DNA of 64,000 nucleotides from Aureococcus anophagefferens (GCF_000186865.1 NW_008705570.1:115355-179354), one strand, 5' to 3'. Shown: positions 46,379 to 55,866, counted from the first letter of the stretch. The notes: generated from the letters alone by a model not told the origin. Program-made: numbers and translations.

Positions 46379-48247
46379 TTTGCGCCAGGACGCCAGCATC
46401 GCCTGCCACTTCGCGTCGCGCGTCGGCCCGCGCGCGTGCCGGAGCGCCGCGCGCTTGTCGTCGTCGTCCTCCTCCTTGAGCGCGTCGTATTCCTGGAGGC
46501 GCGGGAGGAAGTCGACGGGCGTGTCCGGCGCCGCGAAGTCGCCGATCGCCGCCGCGACGTCGTCGGGCAGCGCGCCGGCGGCCGCGTCCGTGGCCGGCTT
46601 CGCCGCGCGCGCGTCCTTGATGCGGAGCCACTGGAAGAAGCCGCGCGGCCGGTCGTTCTTCCCGAGGGGCCCGACGGCGGCCTCGTCGTCCGCGGCGGCG
46701 CGCAGGATCTGGGCGCGGAGCCAGCCGCGGTGCTTGTCCTCGTAGCGGCATCCCGCCGTCTCGAAGAGGCACGCGAAGAGGCCGGCGAGCACGGAGCCCT
46801 TGACGACCGTGCGGCCGTAGCCGAAGCCGTAGCCGTCGTCGTCGCCGCCCTCGTCGTCGTAGCGGTTGTTGTCCATGGCGTAGGACGCCAGGGCCACGGC
46901 GACGCGCGCGCGGCCGGCGACGTCGCACGCGCGCCAGACGCAGCCGCCGCACTCGACCATCTTCTCGAGGAGCGCGACCGCGTGCTGCGACGCGACGCCC
47001 TGCGACGCCTCCTCGAGCGCCGCGTCGACGACGCCCGGGGCGTCCTCGAAGGGATCGAAGCCGGGGAGGCCCGCGCGCACGCCGGCGGCGAGGCCGGCGA
47101 CGTGCGTGTAGGCGAGCGACGGCGCCGGCGCGAGCGCGTCGCCGCAGCACTTGCGGACGTAGGGGCAGGCCCAGAGCTGCATCGCGCGGCCCATCGCGGC
47201 GTTGCCGACCTCGCCGCGCCGGATGCGGCCCCGGCCGTCGTGGGCGCTCGACATGGACTGCCGGCCCTGGACGGTCGAGGCGACGACGACGTTAAAGTAG
47301 ATGTAGCAGTACTTCATGCTCGGCTTGCTGCCGCCGAAGCCGCCGAAGCCGCCGAGCGTCTGCGCGTCGTGCGCGATGAGCGTCTCCGCCGCGGCCCGGG
47401 CGGGCCCCGGCTCCATGTCCTCGAGCGCGTCCTCGCTGGGGACGCCGAGCGGGAACCAGCGCCGCTCCTTGCGCTCGATGTCGTTGAGGAGCCAGTCGTC
47501 GAAGAGGAGGTGCGAGGCCATGCCCGGCGCGGCCCAGAGCCGGTCGAAGAAGCCGTCGTCGGCGTGGAAGATGAGGCCCCGCCCCAGCGTGTGGATCTGC
47601 ATCTCGACGTTGCCGTCGCCGTCGGCGCCGGCGTCGAAGAGCGCGCGGAGCCGCGCCATGAGCAGCGCGGTCGTCGCGTCGCCGCCGGCCTGGAGCGACC
47701 GCGCCAGGGCATTGAAGCACGCGGCCATGCCCAGCGCGGCGATGCCCGCGGCCTCGTCGTCGTCCACGTGGCGGCAGCTCCGCTTGTGGAGCGGCCAGTG
47801 CGCCTCCTGGTGCTCCTTGGACGCGTAGAACGTCCGCTTGCACCGCGCGCACCGCAGCAGCGGGACGCCCGTCGCGTACGTCCGGGCGCAGCACCGCGTC
47901 GTCGCGAACTCCACGGGCTCGAGGCGCGCGAGCTGCGCCTCCGTCGACGCCTTCTCGCGCTCCCGCTCCGCGGCCTCCTTCGCCGCCACGGCCTGGATCC
48001 AGGCCCGCGCCTCGGGCAGCACGACGCCTTTATCTTCGAAGGCGTCGTCGCCCTCCTCACCGAGGCCGCGCCAGTGCCGCGCCGCGCGAATCAGCGCCTC
48101 GCGACTGCCATCGCCGACGCTCTGCCCGCGTTCCTTGAGCCAGGCTTCCAGGAGGCCCTCGTCGGCGGCGTCGTGGATCCACTTGATCTCAAAGTCGCGC
48201 CCCTGCACGGTGCGACCTCCCAGCGTCGGCCTGTCGAGCCGCCACAT
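46376..48247 (-). CDS. MYND zinc-finger protein
   Basis: The protein has 623 residues, start MWRLDRPTLGGRTVQG. A charged N-terminal helical part ends at a MYND finger (about 118-160: CCARTYATGVPLLRCARCKRTFYASKEHQEAHW, HKRSC). The remaining 460 residues are mostly helical with aromatic-rich segments (GLIFHADDGFFDRLWAAPGMASHLLFDDWL, KYCYIYFNVVVAS) and one Gly/Tyr-rich acidic loop (DDEGGDDDGYGFGYGR). MYND fingers bind Pro-rich peptides and often sit in transcription or chromatin proteins; no SET domain is visible. The C-terminal family is not recognised. It shares its 3' spacer with the epimerase promoter. Confidence 0.75.
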   Translation of the reverse strand: MWRLDRPTLGGRTVQGRDFEIKWIHDAADEGLLEAWLKERGQSVGDGSREALIRAARHWRGLGEEGDDAFEDKGVVLPEARAWIQAVAAKEAAEREREKASTEAQLARLEPVEFATTRCCARTYATGVPLLRCARCKRTFYASKEHQEAHWPLHKRSCRHVDDDEAAGIAALGMAACFNALARSLQAGGDATTALLMARLRALFDAGADGDGNVEMQIHTLGRGLIFHADDGFFDRLWAAPGMASHLLFDDWLLNDIERKERRWFPLGVPSEDALEDMEPGPARAAAETLIAHDAQTLGGFGGFGGSKPSMKYCYIYFNVVVASTVQGRQSMSSAHDGRGRIRRGEVGNAAMGRAMQLWACPYVRKCCGDALAPAPSLAYTHVAGLAAGVRAGLPGFDPFEDAPGVVDAALEEASQGVASQHAVALLEKMVECGGCVWRACDVAGRARVAVALASYAMDNNRYDDEGGDDDGYGFGYGRTVVKGSVLAGLFACLFETAGCRYEDKHRGWLRAQILRAAADDEAAVGPLGKNDRPRGFFQWLRIKDARAAKPATDAAAGALPDDVAAAIGDFAAPDTPVDFLPRLQEYDALKEEDDDDKRAALRHARGPTRDAKWQAMLASWRK

Positions 48248-49304
48248 TGCGCAGCGTCGCAGAGACTCGCGTCGCCGCGGGCGATTACGGAGAGGCCGGC
48301 GCTCTCGATCAAGATCAGGATGATCAAGAAGAGATCAAGAAGCCCGCGATCCACCACCGGCTACGGCTGCGAATGAGCCGTCGTTGAACAAGCACATCTA
48401 TGAAGCAATGATGCAGTAATCCGTAGCTAAGAGACGGTGTATCGTGCGAGCATTTCAGCGGCCGATGATGGAATCTCCACCTTAGAGGACCCCGCGCTCC
48501 TCGAATATGCAGCGACGTGCAACGATCCCAGTGGATTTGAGGTCCGCAAACATGTGGGTGAGGCACATGAAAAGACGCGACATCCGGACGATTGCGAGGC
48601 GACGCAAACGGGCAGCCCCAGGGGGTGGAATGGGGCGGGGCAGCTTCCCCCGACCCGATTTTCGTTCCCCTTCGAGTCACAGAGCGTCGGGAATCGTTCG
48701 TTATGAGGGCGATCAGATGCCCTCGCGGCAGCTCTTCGGCTCGAGCGGATTTGATCGAGATCACCTGACCGCCTCCGGGAGGCGCGCGGCGCCGCCGGCG
48801 ACACGGTGCTCACCGCGCAATGCATGAGGCGTTCGGTGCGTTAGGACCGAGACAGTGCCCTCGGGAACATCATTCCAGGGGGTGTCTCTTCGAAGTCTAA
48901 CGCACAGCTCGACCCCTGGAACTAAGTTGGGCCCCTCGTCGGTCGCCCCCCACCGTTAATGGCCGTTCTCGTCATCCACGGGCTGTCCCGACGCGAACTA
49001 AGTTGCTCGCCTTCGACCGATGGTCTTTCCCGAGCGACTCGCAGCCGGGCCCGAGGCGCGGCAAGGTCCACAGACCGAGCGCCGCGCCAAGTCCTGGAAC
49101 CGCTGCATCGCGCGTCCGAGCCCGGAGCGAGGCGATGCCGTGACGTAAAAACTTCACGGCTTCGCTGCTCTTTGAACCGGTCAACTTTAGCTTAGCCGGC
49201 AGTGCGCCGGCGACTCGTGACACGCGACGCGCGAGGCCTCGCGGCGAGTCGCGCGCGCGCGCCGCACGTCTCGAAATCGAGCACCAGTTAAACCACGCGC
49301 GCCC
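48248..49304. other. 1.06-kb gene-poor stretch
   Basis: The stretch lies between the MYND gene (starts 48247, minus) and the mitochondrial-protein stop (49305, minus). G+C is lower than average. The several open frames of 80-146 codons on both strands show no domain and no codon bias and overlap each other. No tRNA or 5S rRNA pattern was seen. A palindrome and hairpin at 49211-49251 are listed separately. Confidence 0.55.
49211..49251. terminator. Hairpin with inner palindrome downstream of mitochondrial-protein gene
   Basis: The arms CGACTCG (49211-49217) and CGAGTCG (49245-49251) enclose a perfect 14-bp palindrome CGCGAGGCCTCGCG (49230-49243). It lies 54 bp past the stop of the minus-strand gene at 49305. 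Confidence 0.35.
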
Positions 49305-50198
49305 TCACGGCGCGCCGACCTGGCGCTGGCGCCGGTGGATGTCCCAGTAGGGCGGCTTCTTCGTCCAGGAGCGCTGGGTCTCCTCGTCCGCGTCCGCGTC
49401 GCGGGCCGCGGCGCCGAGGCCCGGCTGGACGATGCGCGTGGGCTTGTCCGGCGCGTCGAGGTCGCGGAAGGCGAAGGCGCCGCGCTCGGCGGCGTCGGCG
49501 GCCCGGGGCGCGACCGCGCGCGCCTTGGCCGCCGCGCGCATGTCCGCGTCGCGCGCTTCCGCGGCGGCCTTGGCCGCGTCGAGGCGCTCGCTCGCGCGGC
49601 GCAGCACCGCCGCCTCGTCGTCGCCGTCCTCGATGAGCTCGTAGCGCGTCGCCGTCGCCAGGATGACGCCCGCGTCGTCGCGGCGGTCGCCGCAGTTCTT
49701 CACGGGGACCTTGTACTTGGCGGAGAGCTGCTTGAGGAAATTCGCGGCCTTCTCCTCGAACTCGGCCTGGAGGCCCTCGCCGATGAGCGGCTCGCCGGTC
49801 GCGCGCGCGTCGGCCTCGAGGTCCTTGAGCACGAGGATGGCCTTGACGCGGTCCTCGGGCAGCTTCTCCTTCGCGGCCAAGGCTTCGACCGTCCACGTCT
49901 CGGGGTCCGCGGCGTGGGCCGCGTGGATGGCGTTCTTCGTGTCGTCGCGCACGAAGCCAAAGTTCAGCGGGCGCGGGTCCGTCACCGTGGCGTCCCAGAC
50001 GACGGCGCCGGGCTTCGCCTCGAGGCCCGTCGTGCGGGGGCCGCGGCCGTCGCGGCCGGGCGGGCCGCGGCGCGGCGGGCCCCGCTGCCGGCCGGCGCCG
50101 TACTCGCGCACGGCGTCGGCGTCCGCGGCGCCGCGGCGCGACGAGAAGCGGCGCAACGTGTTGGTGAGGCGGCGCATTTGCTGGCTTGATGCGGCCAT
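49305..50198 (-). CDS. Probable mitochondrial protein (ribosome- or translation-associated?)
   Basis: The protein has 297 residues. Start MAASSQQMRRLTNTLRRFSSRR is a typical amphipathic, Arg/Ser-rich mitochondrial presequence. A Gly/Arg/Pro stretch is followed by a conserved-looking core: NFGFVRDDTKNAIHAAHAADP, WTVEALAAKEKLPEDRVKAILVLKDLEA, which reads like a small DNA/RNA-binding helical domain found in several mitochondrial ribosomal or regulator proteins (the EMR1 type is the closest I can suggest). The C-terminus is charged and ends KKPPYWDIHRRQRQVG. The exact family is not settled. Confidence 0.55.
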   Translation of the reverse strand: MAASSQQMRRLTNTLRRFSSRRGAADADAVREYGAGRQRGPPRRGPPGRDGRGPRTTGLEAKPGAVVWDATVTDPRPLNFGFVRDDTKNAIHAAHAADPETWTVEALAAKEKLPEDRVKAILVLKDLEADARATGEPLIGEGLQAEFEEKAANFLKQLSAKYKVPVKNCGDRRDDAGVILATATRYELIEDGDDEAAVLRRASERLDAAKAAAEARDADMRAAAKARAVAPRAADAAERGAFAFRDLDAPDKPTRIVQPGLGAAARDADADEETQRSWTKKPPYWDIHRRQRQVGAP

Positions 50199-50383
50199 CG
50201 TGGTCGCTGGCGAGCTCGCGAGGTAAAGAACTTGTTGCTGCCGTTTGAGAGATGCTGCCGCAGTGCATCGATGCGTGCGGCTTCTCGATGGCTCGAGCAT
50301 GATGCGAGAGATGCGCTAGCGCTCGCATCATTTATGGCTGCGGTTCGACGATGACGGCATGGCTGCAACTTGTATGAACGACC

Positions 50384-51628
50384 ATGCGGGCAGCAGCCGC
50401 CGTGCTCCTGCTGCACATCGCCCATGCCAAGGCCCCGGATCATCATCATGACTTTGCCCTCAACGCGACGCTCACGAACCCCATCGAGCTCGCGTGCCTG
50501 AAACAGGTGCGCCTCCGCGGCGACCTGGGCCTCGCGCCCGCGGACCGGTCGCTCTACAGCTACAATCCGTCCGTCCGACGCGTCGACGGCGGCGGCTATC
50601 TATACCTCGCTCGGGTGACGAACCTGCACGGCTGCGACGCCGCGCGGGCGGCGAGGCCGGCGACCATCGTCGACGGCCTATTCGCGCTCGCGCTCCTCGA
50701 CGACGGGCTCTCGATCGTGCCGAGATCCGAGGCGCTGGTGCCCCTCCCCGGGCTCCCGCCGTTCGCCGACTGCCGCCTCGGCCCGCGCGACGCGGTGCTC
50801 TGCAACGACGTGATCTTCGCCGTCGCCTTCGAGCGCATCGCGGCCGGACCGCGCTGGGCCTGCGACGCGCGCCTCGAGTGTCCCTCCGGCGCCGCGTCGC
50901 TCGATCCGCCGGCGACGTCCGTCGTCGCGGCCGTCGACTTCCGAGACGGCGTCCGCTACGCGTTCTCCGCCCCCGCGCGCCTCGAGGGGCTCGGCGACGG
51001 CGCCAAGAACGTGAACCTCTTCGAGCGCGCGGGGAAGCTCTACGCCGAGGCCTACCCGGTCGTGAAGCGCGAAATCCTCGAGCTCGAGAACGGCACGCTA
51101 CGAGCGGCTCGCGCCTTCGCGCCGCCGGCCGTCGCGGGCGCGCCGCCGTCGCGCCGCGACGTCGACCGCAACTCGCCGGAGCGCGACGCGCAGCTGCGCC
51201 GCGTCTGGCACCGCGGTATCCTGCATCGCGCGGAACCTCGCGGCGGCGCGTGCTGCGTCGAGACGGCCGACGCGTTCCTCGGCGTCGGCCACTACCGCGG
51301 GCGCGGCTCGCAGTATGTGCTCTTCGCCTACGCGTTCTCGAAAACACCCCCCTTCGCCCTAGCGGCCCTCGGCGAGCCCTTCTGCCTGCCGTCGCGCGAC
51401 GCGACGCCGCGGCTGCTCGGGAGCGCCTGCCCGCGCATCGCCATGGCCACGAGCATCGTCAAACGCGACGACGACGGCGTCCTCCTGGGCGTCGGCGCGA
51501 ACGACTCCGCCGCGTACGTCGCCCCGCTCCGCGTCGCCGTCCTCGCGTCGACCCCTGAGGCCCATCGGGCCGCTGCCGGACTAAAGGGAGGCGAAAGATG
51601 GCGCTGCGACGATCGGGGCCGGTTATGA
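50384..51628 (+). CDS. Secreted beta-propeller protein, glycosidase/phosphorylase-like
   Basis: The protein has 414 residues. A signal peptide (MRAAAAVLLLHIAHA) precedes repeated sheet-rich blades: YSYNPSVRRVDGGGYLYLARVTN, LPPFADCRLGPRDAVLCNDVIFAV, KNVNLFERAGKLYAEAYPV, SQYVLFAYAFS. The N-P-S-x-R and D-x-R-x-x patterns resemble the five-bladed propellers of GH43/GH130-type enzymes acting on sugars; catalytic acids cannot be assigned with confidence. Several paired cysteines suggest extracellular folding. It ends 9 bp before the convergent ankyrin gene. Sugar-related activity is a resemblance only. Confidence 0.6.
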   Translation: MRAAAAVLLLHIAHAKAPDHHHDFALNATLTNPIELACLKQVRLRGDLGLAPADRSLYSYNPSVRRVDGGGYLYLARVTNLHGCDAARAARPATIVDGLFALALLDDGLSIVPRSEALVPLPGLPPFADCRLGPRDAVLCNDVIFAVAFERIAAGPRWACDARLECPSGAASLDPPATSVVAAVDFRDGVRYAFSAPARLEGLGDGAKNVNLFERAGKLYAEAYPVVKREILELENGTLRAARAFAPPAVAGAPPSRRDVDRNSPERDAQLRRVWHRGILHRAEPRGGACCVETADAFLGVGHYRGRGSQYVLFAYAFSKTPPFALAALGEPFCLPSRDATPRLLGSACPRIAMATSIVKRDDDGVLLGVGANDSAAYVAPLRVAVLASTPEAHRAAAGLKGGERWRCDDRGRL

Positions 51629-51637
51629 ACATGGCGA

Positions 51638-54031
51638 CTAGGCCGCCGCGGCCTTGTCGGCGCGGGGGAACTTGAGATAGCGGACGATGTGGGGCGGGAG
51701 GACGTCGAGGGGCGTGTGACCCCTGCGGTTCCGGCGCTTCGGGTCCGCGCCGTGCTGCAGCAGCAGATTCGCGAGCTCGACGGACTTGGCGAGGTGGAGC
51801 GGCGCGACGCCGCGGTCGTCGGCGGCGTTCGCGTCCGCGCCCCGCAGCAGCAGGAGGTAGGCCGCCTTGAGCGCGCCGGCCTGGGACGCGAAGAGCAACG
51901 GCTCCGGCGGCGGGTCGCCGCGCGCGGCCGGGTCCGCCGCCGCGGCGACGTCGAGGAGGAACCGCGTCGCGTTCGCCGCGTCGGACCGCGCGGCGTGCGC
52001 CAGGGGCGACAGGCTGGATCGCGCGTCGCGCGCGAGGAGCGCGGCCGCGCGGCCGCCGTCTTTTAGCCGCTGGAGCCAGCCGATGTCGTCGTGGCGCGCG
52101 GCGATGGACGCCGCGTCCTTCGAGTGGAGGAACTCGAGGGGCCCCTCCAAGAGGCGGGCGGCGCCCTGCTTCGTGTCCGGCCGGCGGAGCGCGCGGCTAC
52201 TGAAGACGGCCTCGGCGACGCGGTCGCGCCAGTCCGTCGGCGCGCGCTGCCTCCCGTGCGCCGCGGCCTCGTCGCGCGCCAGGCGCGCGACGACGGCCAC
52301 GCAGGCCCGCCCGCCGCGGTCCAGGGCGCGCTCGGCCGCCCGGGCCCGCGCGAGGCTGCCCGCGCGGCCCGGCGGCGTCGCGCCCAGCAGCAACCCGTCC
52401 AGGAGCGTCGCGTCGTCCGAGACCCCCCGGAACTCGCGGTCGCAGAAGCGGCTCAGCACGTTCTGCGGCGAGCACGCGAGCAGCAAGGGCCAGGCGCCCG
52501 GCGCGTCGGCTTTCGTCCACGCGTCCGCGACGACGTCCGCGTCGCGGTTCGACACGAGCTCGAGCCGCTTCGCCCACGGCGGCACGCGCGCGGCCTCCGC
52601 GAAGTCGTCTACCGTGCGGCACAGGCTCCGCTCGACGACCGCGCGGCGCGGCCGCACCTCGACCTGGCACCGGACGCCGCCGTTGGGCCCGAGCACGCGC
52701 GCGGTCACGCGCTCGTTGCCCGCGAGTTCCAGGTCGAGCCGCGGCCCGCCGCCGCGCGGCGCGACGACGGCCGGGTCGGAGTGCAGCGACGCGGGCGACT
52801 CCAACCCCAGCGCGCGCGCCAGCGCCGCCATGAAGTTGGACCGCGTGCTCCGGAGCTGGTACTCGACGTCCGAGTCGTAGACCACGCAGTACTGCACGTT
52901 GCCTCCCAAAGAGCTGCAGAGGTCGAACCAGTCCTGGTTCGCGAGATCCCGCGACACGGCGACGTCGTTGTAGTCCTCGAACCAGTCGCGCACGCGGGCG
53001 GGCGCGGAGGCCAGCGCCGGCGCCCAGTCCGGCGAGAAGCGGCGGCCGTCCCAGCAGAGCGCGCCGACGACCTCGCGCAGGGCCCGCTCCACCGCGTCGG
53101 GCCGCGGCGGCGAGCCCGGCGCCGCGCCGGAGCACGCGAGGGACGCCGGCGCGGGCAGCGGCGGCGGCGCGACGCGCTGGGACCGCCGCGCGTCGGCCGT
53201 CGACACGCCCTGCCAGCGGTACCGCAGGCACGCGGCCGCGGCGGCCTCGGACCGGAGCCGCGTCGCGTCCGCGCGCGCGAACGCCGACGCCGGCAGGTCC
53301 AGCAGCGCGCCGTGCTGCGCGGCGTCGAACTGTAACCCCGTCCACCAGCGAGGCACGTCGTCGACGCGCGGCAGCGCGTCGTCGTCGAACTCGCCGGGGC
53401 GCGCGTTCCGGGCCGCCTCCGCGAAGTCGAAGACGCCCCGCTTGTCCGCCGCCGCGAGCCAGACGCGCGCCAAGACCAACCCGACGGCCAAAGGTGGCGT
53501 CTTGCCCGGCGCGCCCGCCCAGAAGCCCCGCGACTCGTCGAGCGCGTCGAGCGCGCCGCGGTAGGCCCGCTCCGCCTGTTGCGGCGCGCACCGCGCCTTG
53601 CGCCGCCAGTCCTCCAGGAGCGCCTGCTCGACGCGCGCGTCGCGGCCGAGCATGGCGTCGACGAGGGACGCGGCCAGGCGCCCGTCGACGACGGCCTCGG
53701 GGTGCGCGCGGGACCGGTTCGCGACGACGGGCGCGTTGCTCGCGGCGAGGCGGCTCCGGAAGAAGAGGCGCCGCGAGAAGGCCGCGCAGCGCGGCAGCGA
53801 CTCGTCGCCGAGGCCGCCGTAGAGGTTCGGCAGCAGCGGCGACGCGCAGACCGCCGCGCCGTGGCAGGGGCTACACGCGCCGGGCATCGTCGTCCGCGTG
53901 CCCAGGACCGCGCCCCAGTGCTGCGTCTGGAGCCCGCGGCGCGCCGTGCGGCCGTTGGCGGCGTTTTTGAGGTTTATTTCGTGCGACCCGAGGGTCGACC
54001 CGCGCCGCGTGGCGCGCCAGAGTGCGGCCAT
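51638..54031 (-). CDS. Large protein with C-terminal ankyrin repeats
   Basis: The protein has 797 residues, starting MAALWRATRRGSTLG. The N-terminal 600 residues are unrecognised but show good codon bias and motifs such as WTGLQFDAAQHGALLD and NQDWFDLCSSLGGNVQYCVVYDSDVEYQLR. A CSPCHG pair (C-x2-C-H) near residue 50 resembles a haem c-type or small metal site, but it is alone. The last 150 residues contain about four ankyrin-like repeats: SLSPLAHAARSDAANATRFLLD, EPLLFASQAGALKAAYLLLLRGADANAADDRG, VAPLHLAKSVELANLLLQHGADPKRRNRRGHTPLDVL. Ankyrin repeats bind proteins. The upstream spacer is 124 bp and is shared with the plastid gene at 54156. Confidence 0.7.
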   Translation of the reverse strand: MAALWRATRRGSTLGSHEINLKNAANGRTARRGLQTQHWGAVLGTRTTMPGACSPCHGAAVCASPLLPNLYGGLGDESLPRCAAFSRRLFFRSRLAASNAPVVANRSRAHPEAVVDGRLAASLVDAMLGRDARVEQALLEDWRRKARCAPQQAERAYRGALDALDESRGFWAGAPGKTPPLAVGLVLARVWLAAADKRGVFDFAEAARNARPGEFDDDALPRVDDVPRWWTGLQFDAAQHGALLDLPASAFARADATRLRSEAAAAACLRYRWQGVSTADARRSQRVAPPPLPAPASLACSGAAPGSPPRPDAVERALREVVGALCWDGRRFSPDWAPALASAPARVRDWFEDYNDVAVSRDLANQDWFDLCSSLGGNVQYCVVYDSDVEYQLRSTRSNFMAALARALGLESPASLHSDPAVVAPRGGGPRLDLELAGNERVTARVLGPNGGVRCQVEVRPRRAVVERSLCRTVDDFAEAARVPPWAKRLELVSNRDADVVADAWTKADAPGAWPLLLACSPQNVLSRFCDREFRGVSDDATLLDGLLLGATPPGRAGSLARARAAERALDRGGRACVAVVARLARDEAAAHGRQRAPTDWRDRVAEAVFSSRALRRPDTKQGAARLLEGPLEFLHSKDAASIAARHDDIGWLQRLKDGGRAAALLARDARSSLSPLAHAARSDAANATRFLLDVAAAADPAARGDPPPEPLLFASQAGALKAAYLLLLRGADANAADDRGVAPLHLAKSVELANLLLQHGADPKRRNRRGHTPLDVLPPHIVRYLKFPRADKAAAA

Positions 54032-54155
54032 ATCCGACGAAGAATTGACGAGATGCGCAGCCAAGCACCTCCTCGGTCCTTGGCTCGTGCCGCCTGATTG
54101 AGGAGGTCAGTCCTTGCGGCAATTTTAGCCGCGGCGGAGCTGGGCAAACTCAAGC

Positions 54156-55085
54156 ATGATGGCTCGCGTGGCGCTTGCTCTGCTGTGCGCGCTGGTACCG
54201 CTGAACGCCTTCGTGGCACCCGCCGCACGAAAAGCGCACGTCGTCCTCCGCGCCGAGCCCGAGGTGCCCATCCCCCCGAAGCCCGGCAAGTCCATCTCCG
54301 CCGCGCAGAAGAGCAAGCTGCTCCAGGAGGCGCAGACGCCCTGGCGCACGGTGCGCACCTTCTTCTACGGCGCCTTCGGCCTCAGCGCGACCGTGGGCGG
54401 CATCACGGCGCTCGCGCAGACGGCGGCGAGCGTCGCGGGCCAGCCCGACGCGCTGCCCCTGTCGCAGTGCGGCGTGAACGTGCTCGTCGACGCGGGCGTC
54501 GTCGCCGCGTGCCTCTACGGCAACTCGGTCGACAACGGCGAGGCCGCGGACATCACGGTGGCCGACGAGACGGCGCCGCTGGCCGACGACGTCGCCGAGG
54601 CCCGCCGGGACGCGGTCGCGAAGCTCCGCGTCGACGTCGGCCTCGGCGACCTGAAGCGGTCCGCGGCGGTGCGGACGCTCCAGCGCGACGCGGGCCAGGC
54701 CGTCGTCGTGCTCGGCGGGCCCCGCGCCGCCGTCGACGACGCGCTCCTCGACGCGCTCATCCAGCGCAACGCGTTCGCGCGCGCGGAGTGCGTCGTCGTG
54801 CCCGTGCGCTTGGACGACGGCGCCGGCGCCGCGCCGGCGACGAACGCCCTCACGGTCGACGAGGCGCCCTTCGTCGCGCTGCCCAACGCCGACGACGCCG
54901 CGGCCTGGCGGTCCTACCTCGAGGACGAGCTCGCGACGGCCGCGGACCAGGGCGCGGACACGTCCGCGGGCGTCGTCGTCGCGCTGAGGCGCGACGGCAC
55001 CGTGGCGAGCCGCAACGTCGGCAAGCCCCCCTGGCCCCAGCTCATCGCCGCCATCGACGCCAAGGCGGAGGTCGCCGCGAAGTAG
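54156..55085 (+). CDS. Plastid membrane protein resembling LPA1-type photosystem II accumulation factors
   Basis: The protein has 309 residues. MMARVALALLCALVPLNAF-VAPAARKAHVVLRAEP is a textbook bipartite leader with the NAF-VAP cleavage site and a basic transit peptide. The mature part has TPWRTVRTFFYGAFGLSATVGGITALAQ, a membrane segment preceded by the aromatic/basic stretch seen in LOW PSII ACCUMULATION-type (DUF3493) proteins, then a second hydrophobic region (VNVLVDAGVVAACLYG) and a stromal or lumenal part of about 190 residues. A role in assembly of photosystem II is suggested by resemblance only. Confidence 0.65.
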   Translation: MMARVALALLCALVPLNAFVAPAARKAHVVLRAEPEVPIPPKPGKSISAAQKSKLLQEAQTPWRTVRTFFYGAFGLSATVGGITALAQTAASVAGQPDALPLSQCGVNVLVDAGVVAACLYGNSVDNGEAADITVADETAPLADDVAEARRDAVAKLRVDVGLGDLKRSAAVRTLQRDAGQAVVVLGGPRAAVDDALLDALIQRNAFARAECVVVPVRLDDGAGAAPATNALTVDEAPFVALPNADDAAAWRSYLEDELATAADQGADTSAGVVVALRRDGTVASRNVGKPPWPQLIAAIDAKAEVAAK

Positions 55086-55113
55086 GGCCGCTAAGGGGTT
55101 CGTCTACGCTTAC

Positions 55114-55614
55114 CTACGCGGCCGCGAGGAGCGCGGCGCGGTCCTCGGCCGGCGGCGGCCGCCGCCGGGCGACGGCGACGCGCCGGCAGCAGAGCTGGAC
55201 GGGGTCGCTGATCTCGCCGACGAGCCAGTAGACGCAGAGCAGGACGACGGCGAGGCACGCGCTCGGCCCGCGCCGGCTCAGCGTCGGATGCCGCCGGTGC
55301 CAGTGCGCGGGCATGATGGACCAGATCGCGAGGTAGATGAGCGACGTCGGTAGCGCGACGACGACGGCGAGGGTCGACGGCCGCCGCTCGATGAGCTGGC
55401 AGACCTGGTCGAGCGGGTCGGGCGCGACGTCGACGTATTCGACGTACGTCGGCGGCCCGACGGGCGTCGTCGGCGACGTCGGCGGCGCCGGCGGCGGCGG
55501 CGGCGCCGGCGGCGCCGCCTCCTTTTGCATTTGCTTCGCCGCGGCGTGCAAGTCCGCGGCTGGACGGCTCCGGCGGCGCATGCCCGTCGACTCCAACGGC
55601 GCGGCCGACGCCAT
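55114..55614 (-). CDS. Small two-pass membrane protein with Pro-rich N-terminus
   Basis: The protein has 166 residues, start MASAAPLESTGMRRRSR. A basic start and proline-rich stretch (APPAPPPPPAPPTSP) precede two membrane helices, about 85-105 (LAVVVALPTSLIYLAIW) and about 120-140 (SACLAVVLLCVYWLVGEI), then a basic tail (RRVAVARRRPPP). No family recognised. It ends 28 bp from the convergent LPA1-like gene. The frame extends upstream of the chosen ATG, but that part would overlap the promoter of the divergent C2 gene. Confidence 0.55.
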   Translation of the reverse strand: MASAAPLESTGMRRRSRPAADLHAAAKQMQKEAAPPAPPPPPAPPTSPTTPVGPPTYVEYVDVAPDPLDQVCQLIERRPSTLAVVVALPTSLIYLAIWSIMPAHWHRRHPTLSRRGPSACLAVVLLCVYWLVGEISDPVQLCCRRVAVARRRPPPAEDRAALLAAA

Positions 55615-55784
55615 CGGATCTCGACGCTGTGGTTTACCGCACTGATGTCGCTCCAACCGCCCTCGCACAAAGGATTGACGAAACGCTGCCGTGTAAACGA
55701 CGAAGACCGGCGCCGCAGAGCTGCCCGTTCGGCAAACGCTCTCCCGAGGAGCTGCCCCGCGGCCCCAGATAAAAAAAAACTTCA

Positions 55785-55800
55785 CTTCAAGTTCAAGTTG
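55785..55800 (+). promoter_or_regulatory. CTTCAAGTT element (doubled) upstream of C2 gene
   Basis: CTTCAAGTT (55785-55793) overlaps a second TTCAAGTTG (55792-55800). The pair stands 67-82 bp upstream of the C2 start (55867), just after a run of nine A (55771-55779). Confidence 0.4.
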
Positions 55801-55866
55801 AGCAGCCCCAAATTGTCCGCTGTTCCGTGCTTTGTCGATGCGTGCATTCTAAGCGGCCACGCGACG

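Noticed and set aside
48324..48825. Open frames of 132-146 codons on the minus strand in the gene-poor region
   Set aside because: No domain, no codon bias, overlapping in several frames, and no clear start context; kept only as a description of the spacer.
48248..49304. Possible tRNA or 5S rRNA gene in the gene-poor stretch
   Set aside because: No recognisable B-box (GTTCGANTC) with matching acceptor arms or 5S internal control region was found.
53871..53890. CSPCHG in the ankyrin protein as a cytochrome c haem site
   Set aside because: The strict form is C-x-x-C-H, which is present, but no signal for export, no distal Met ligand and no cytochrome fold are seen; probably chance or a metal site.
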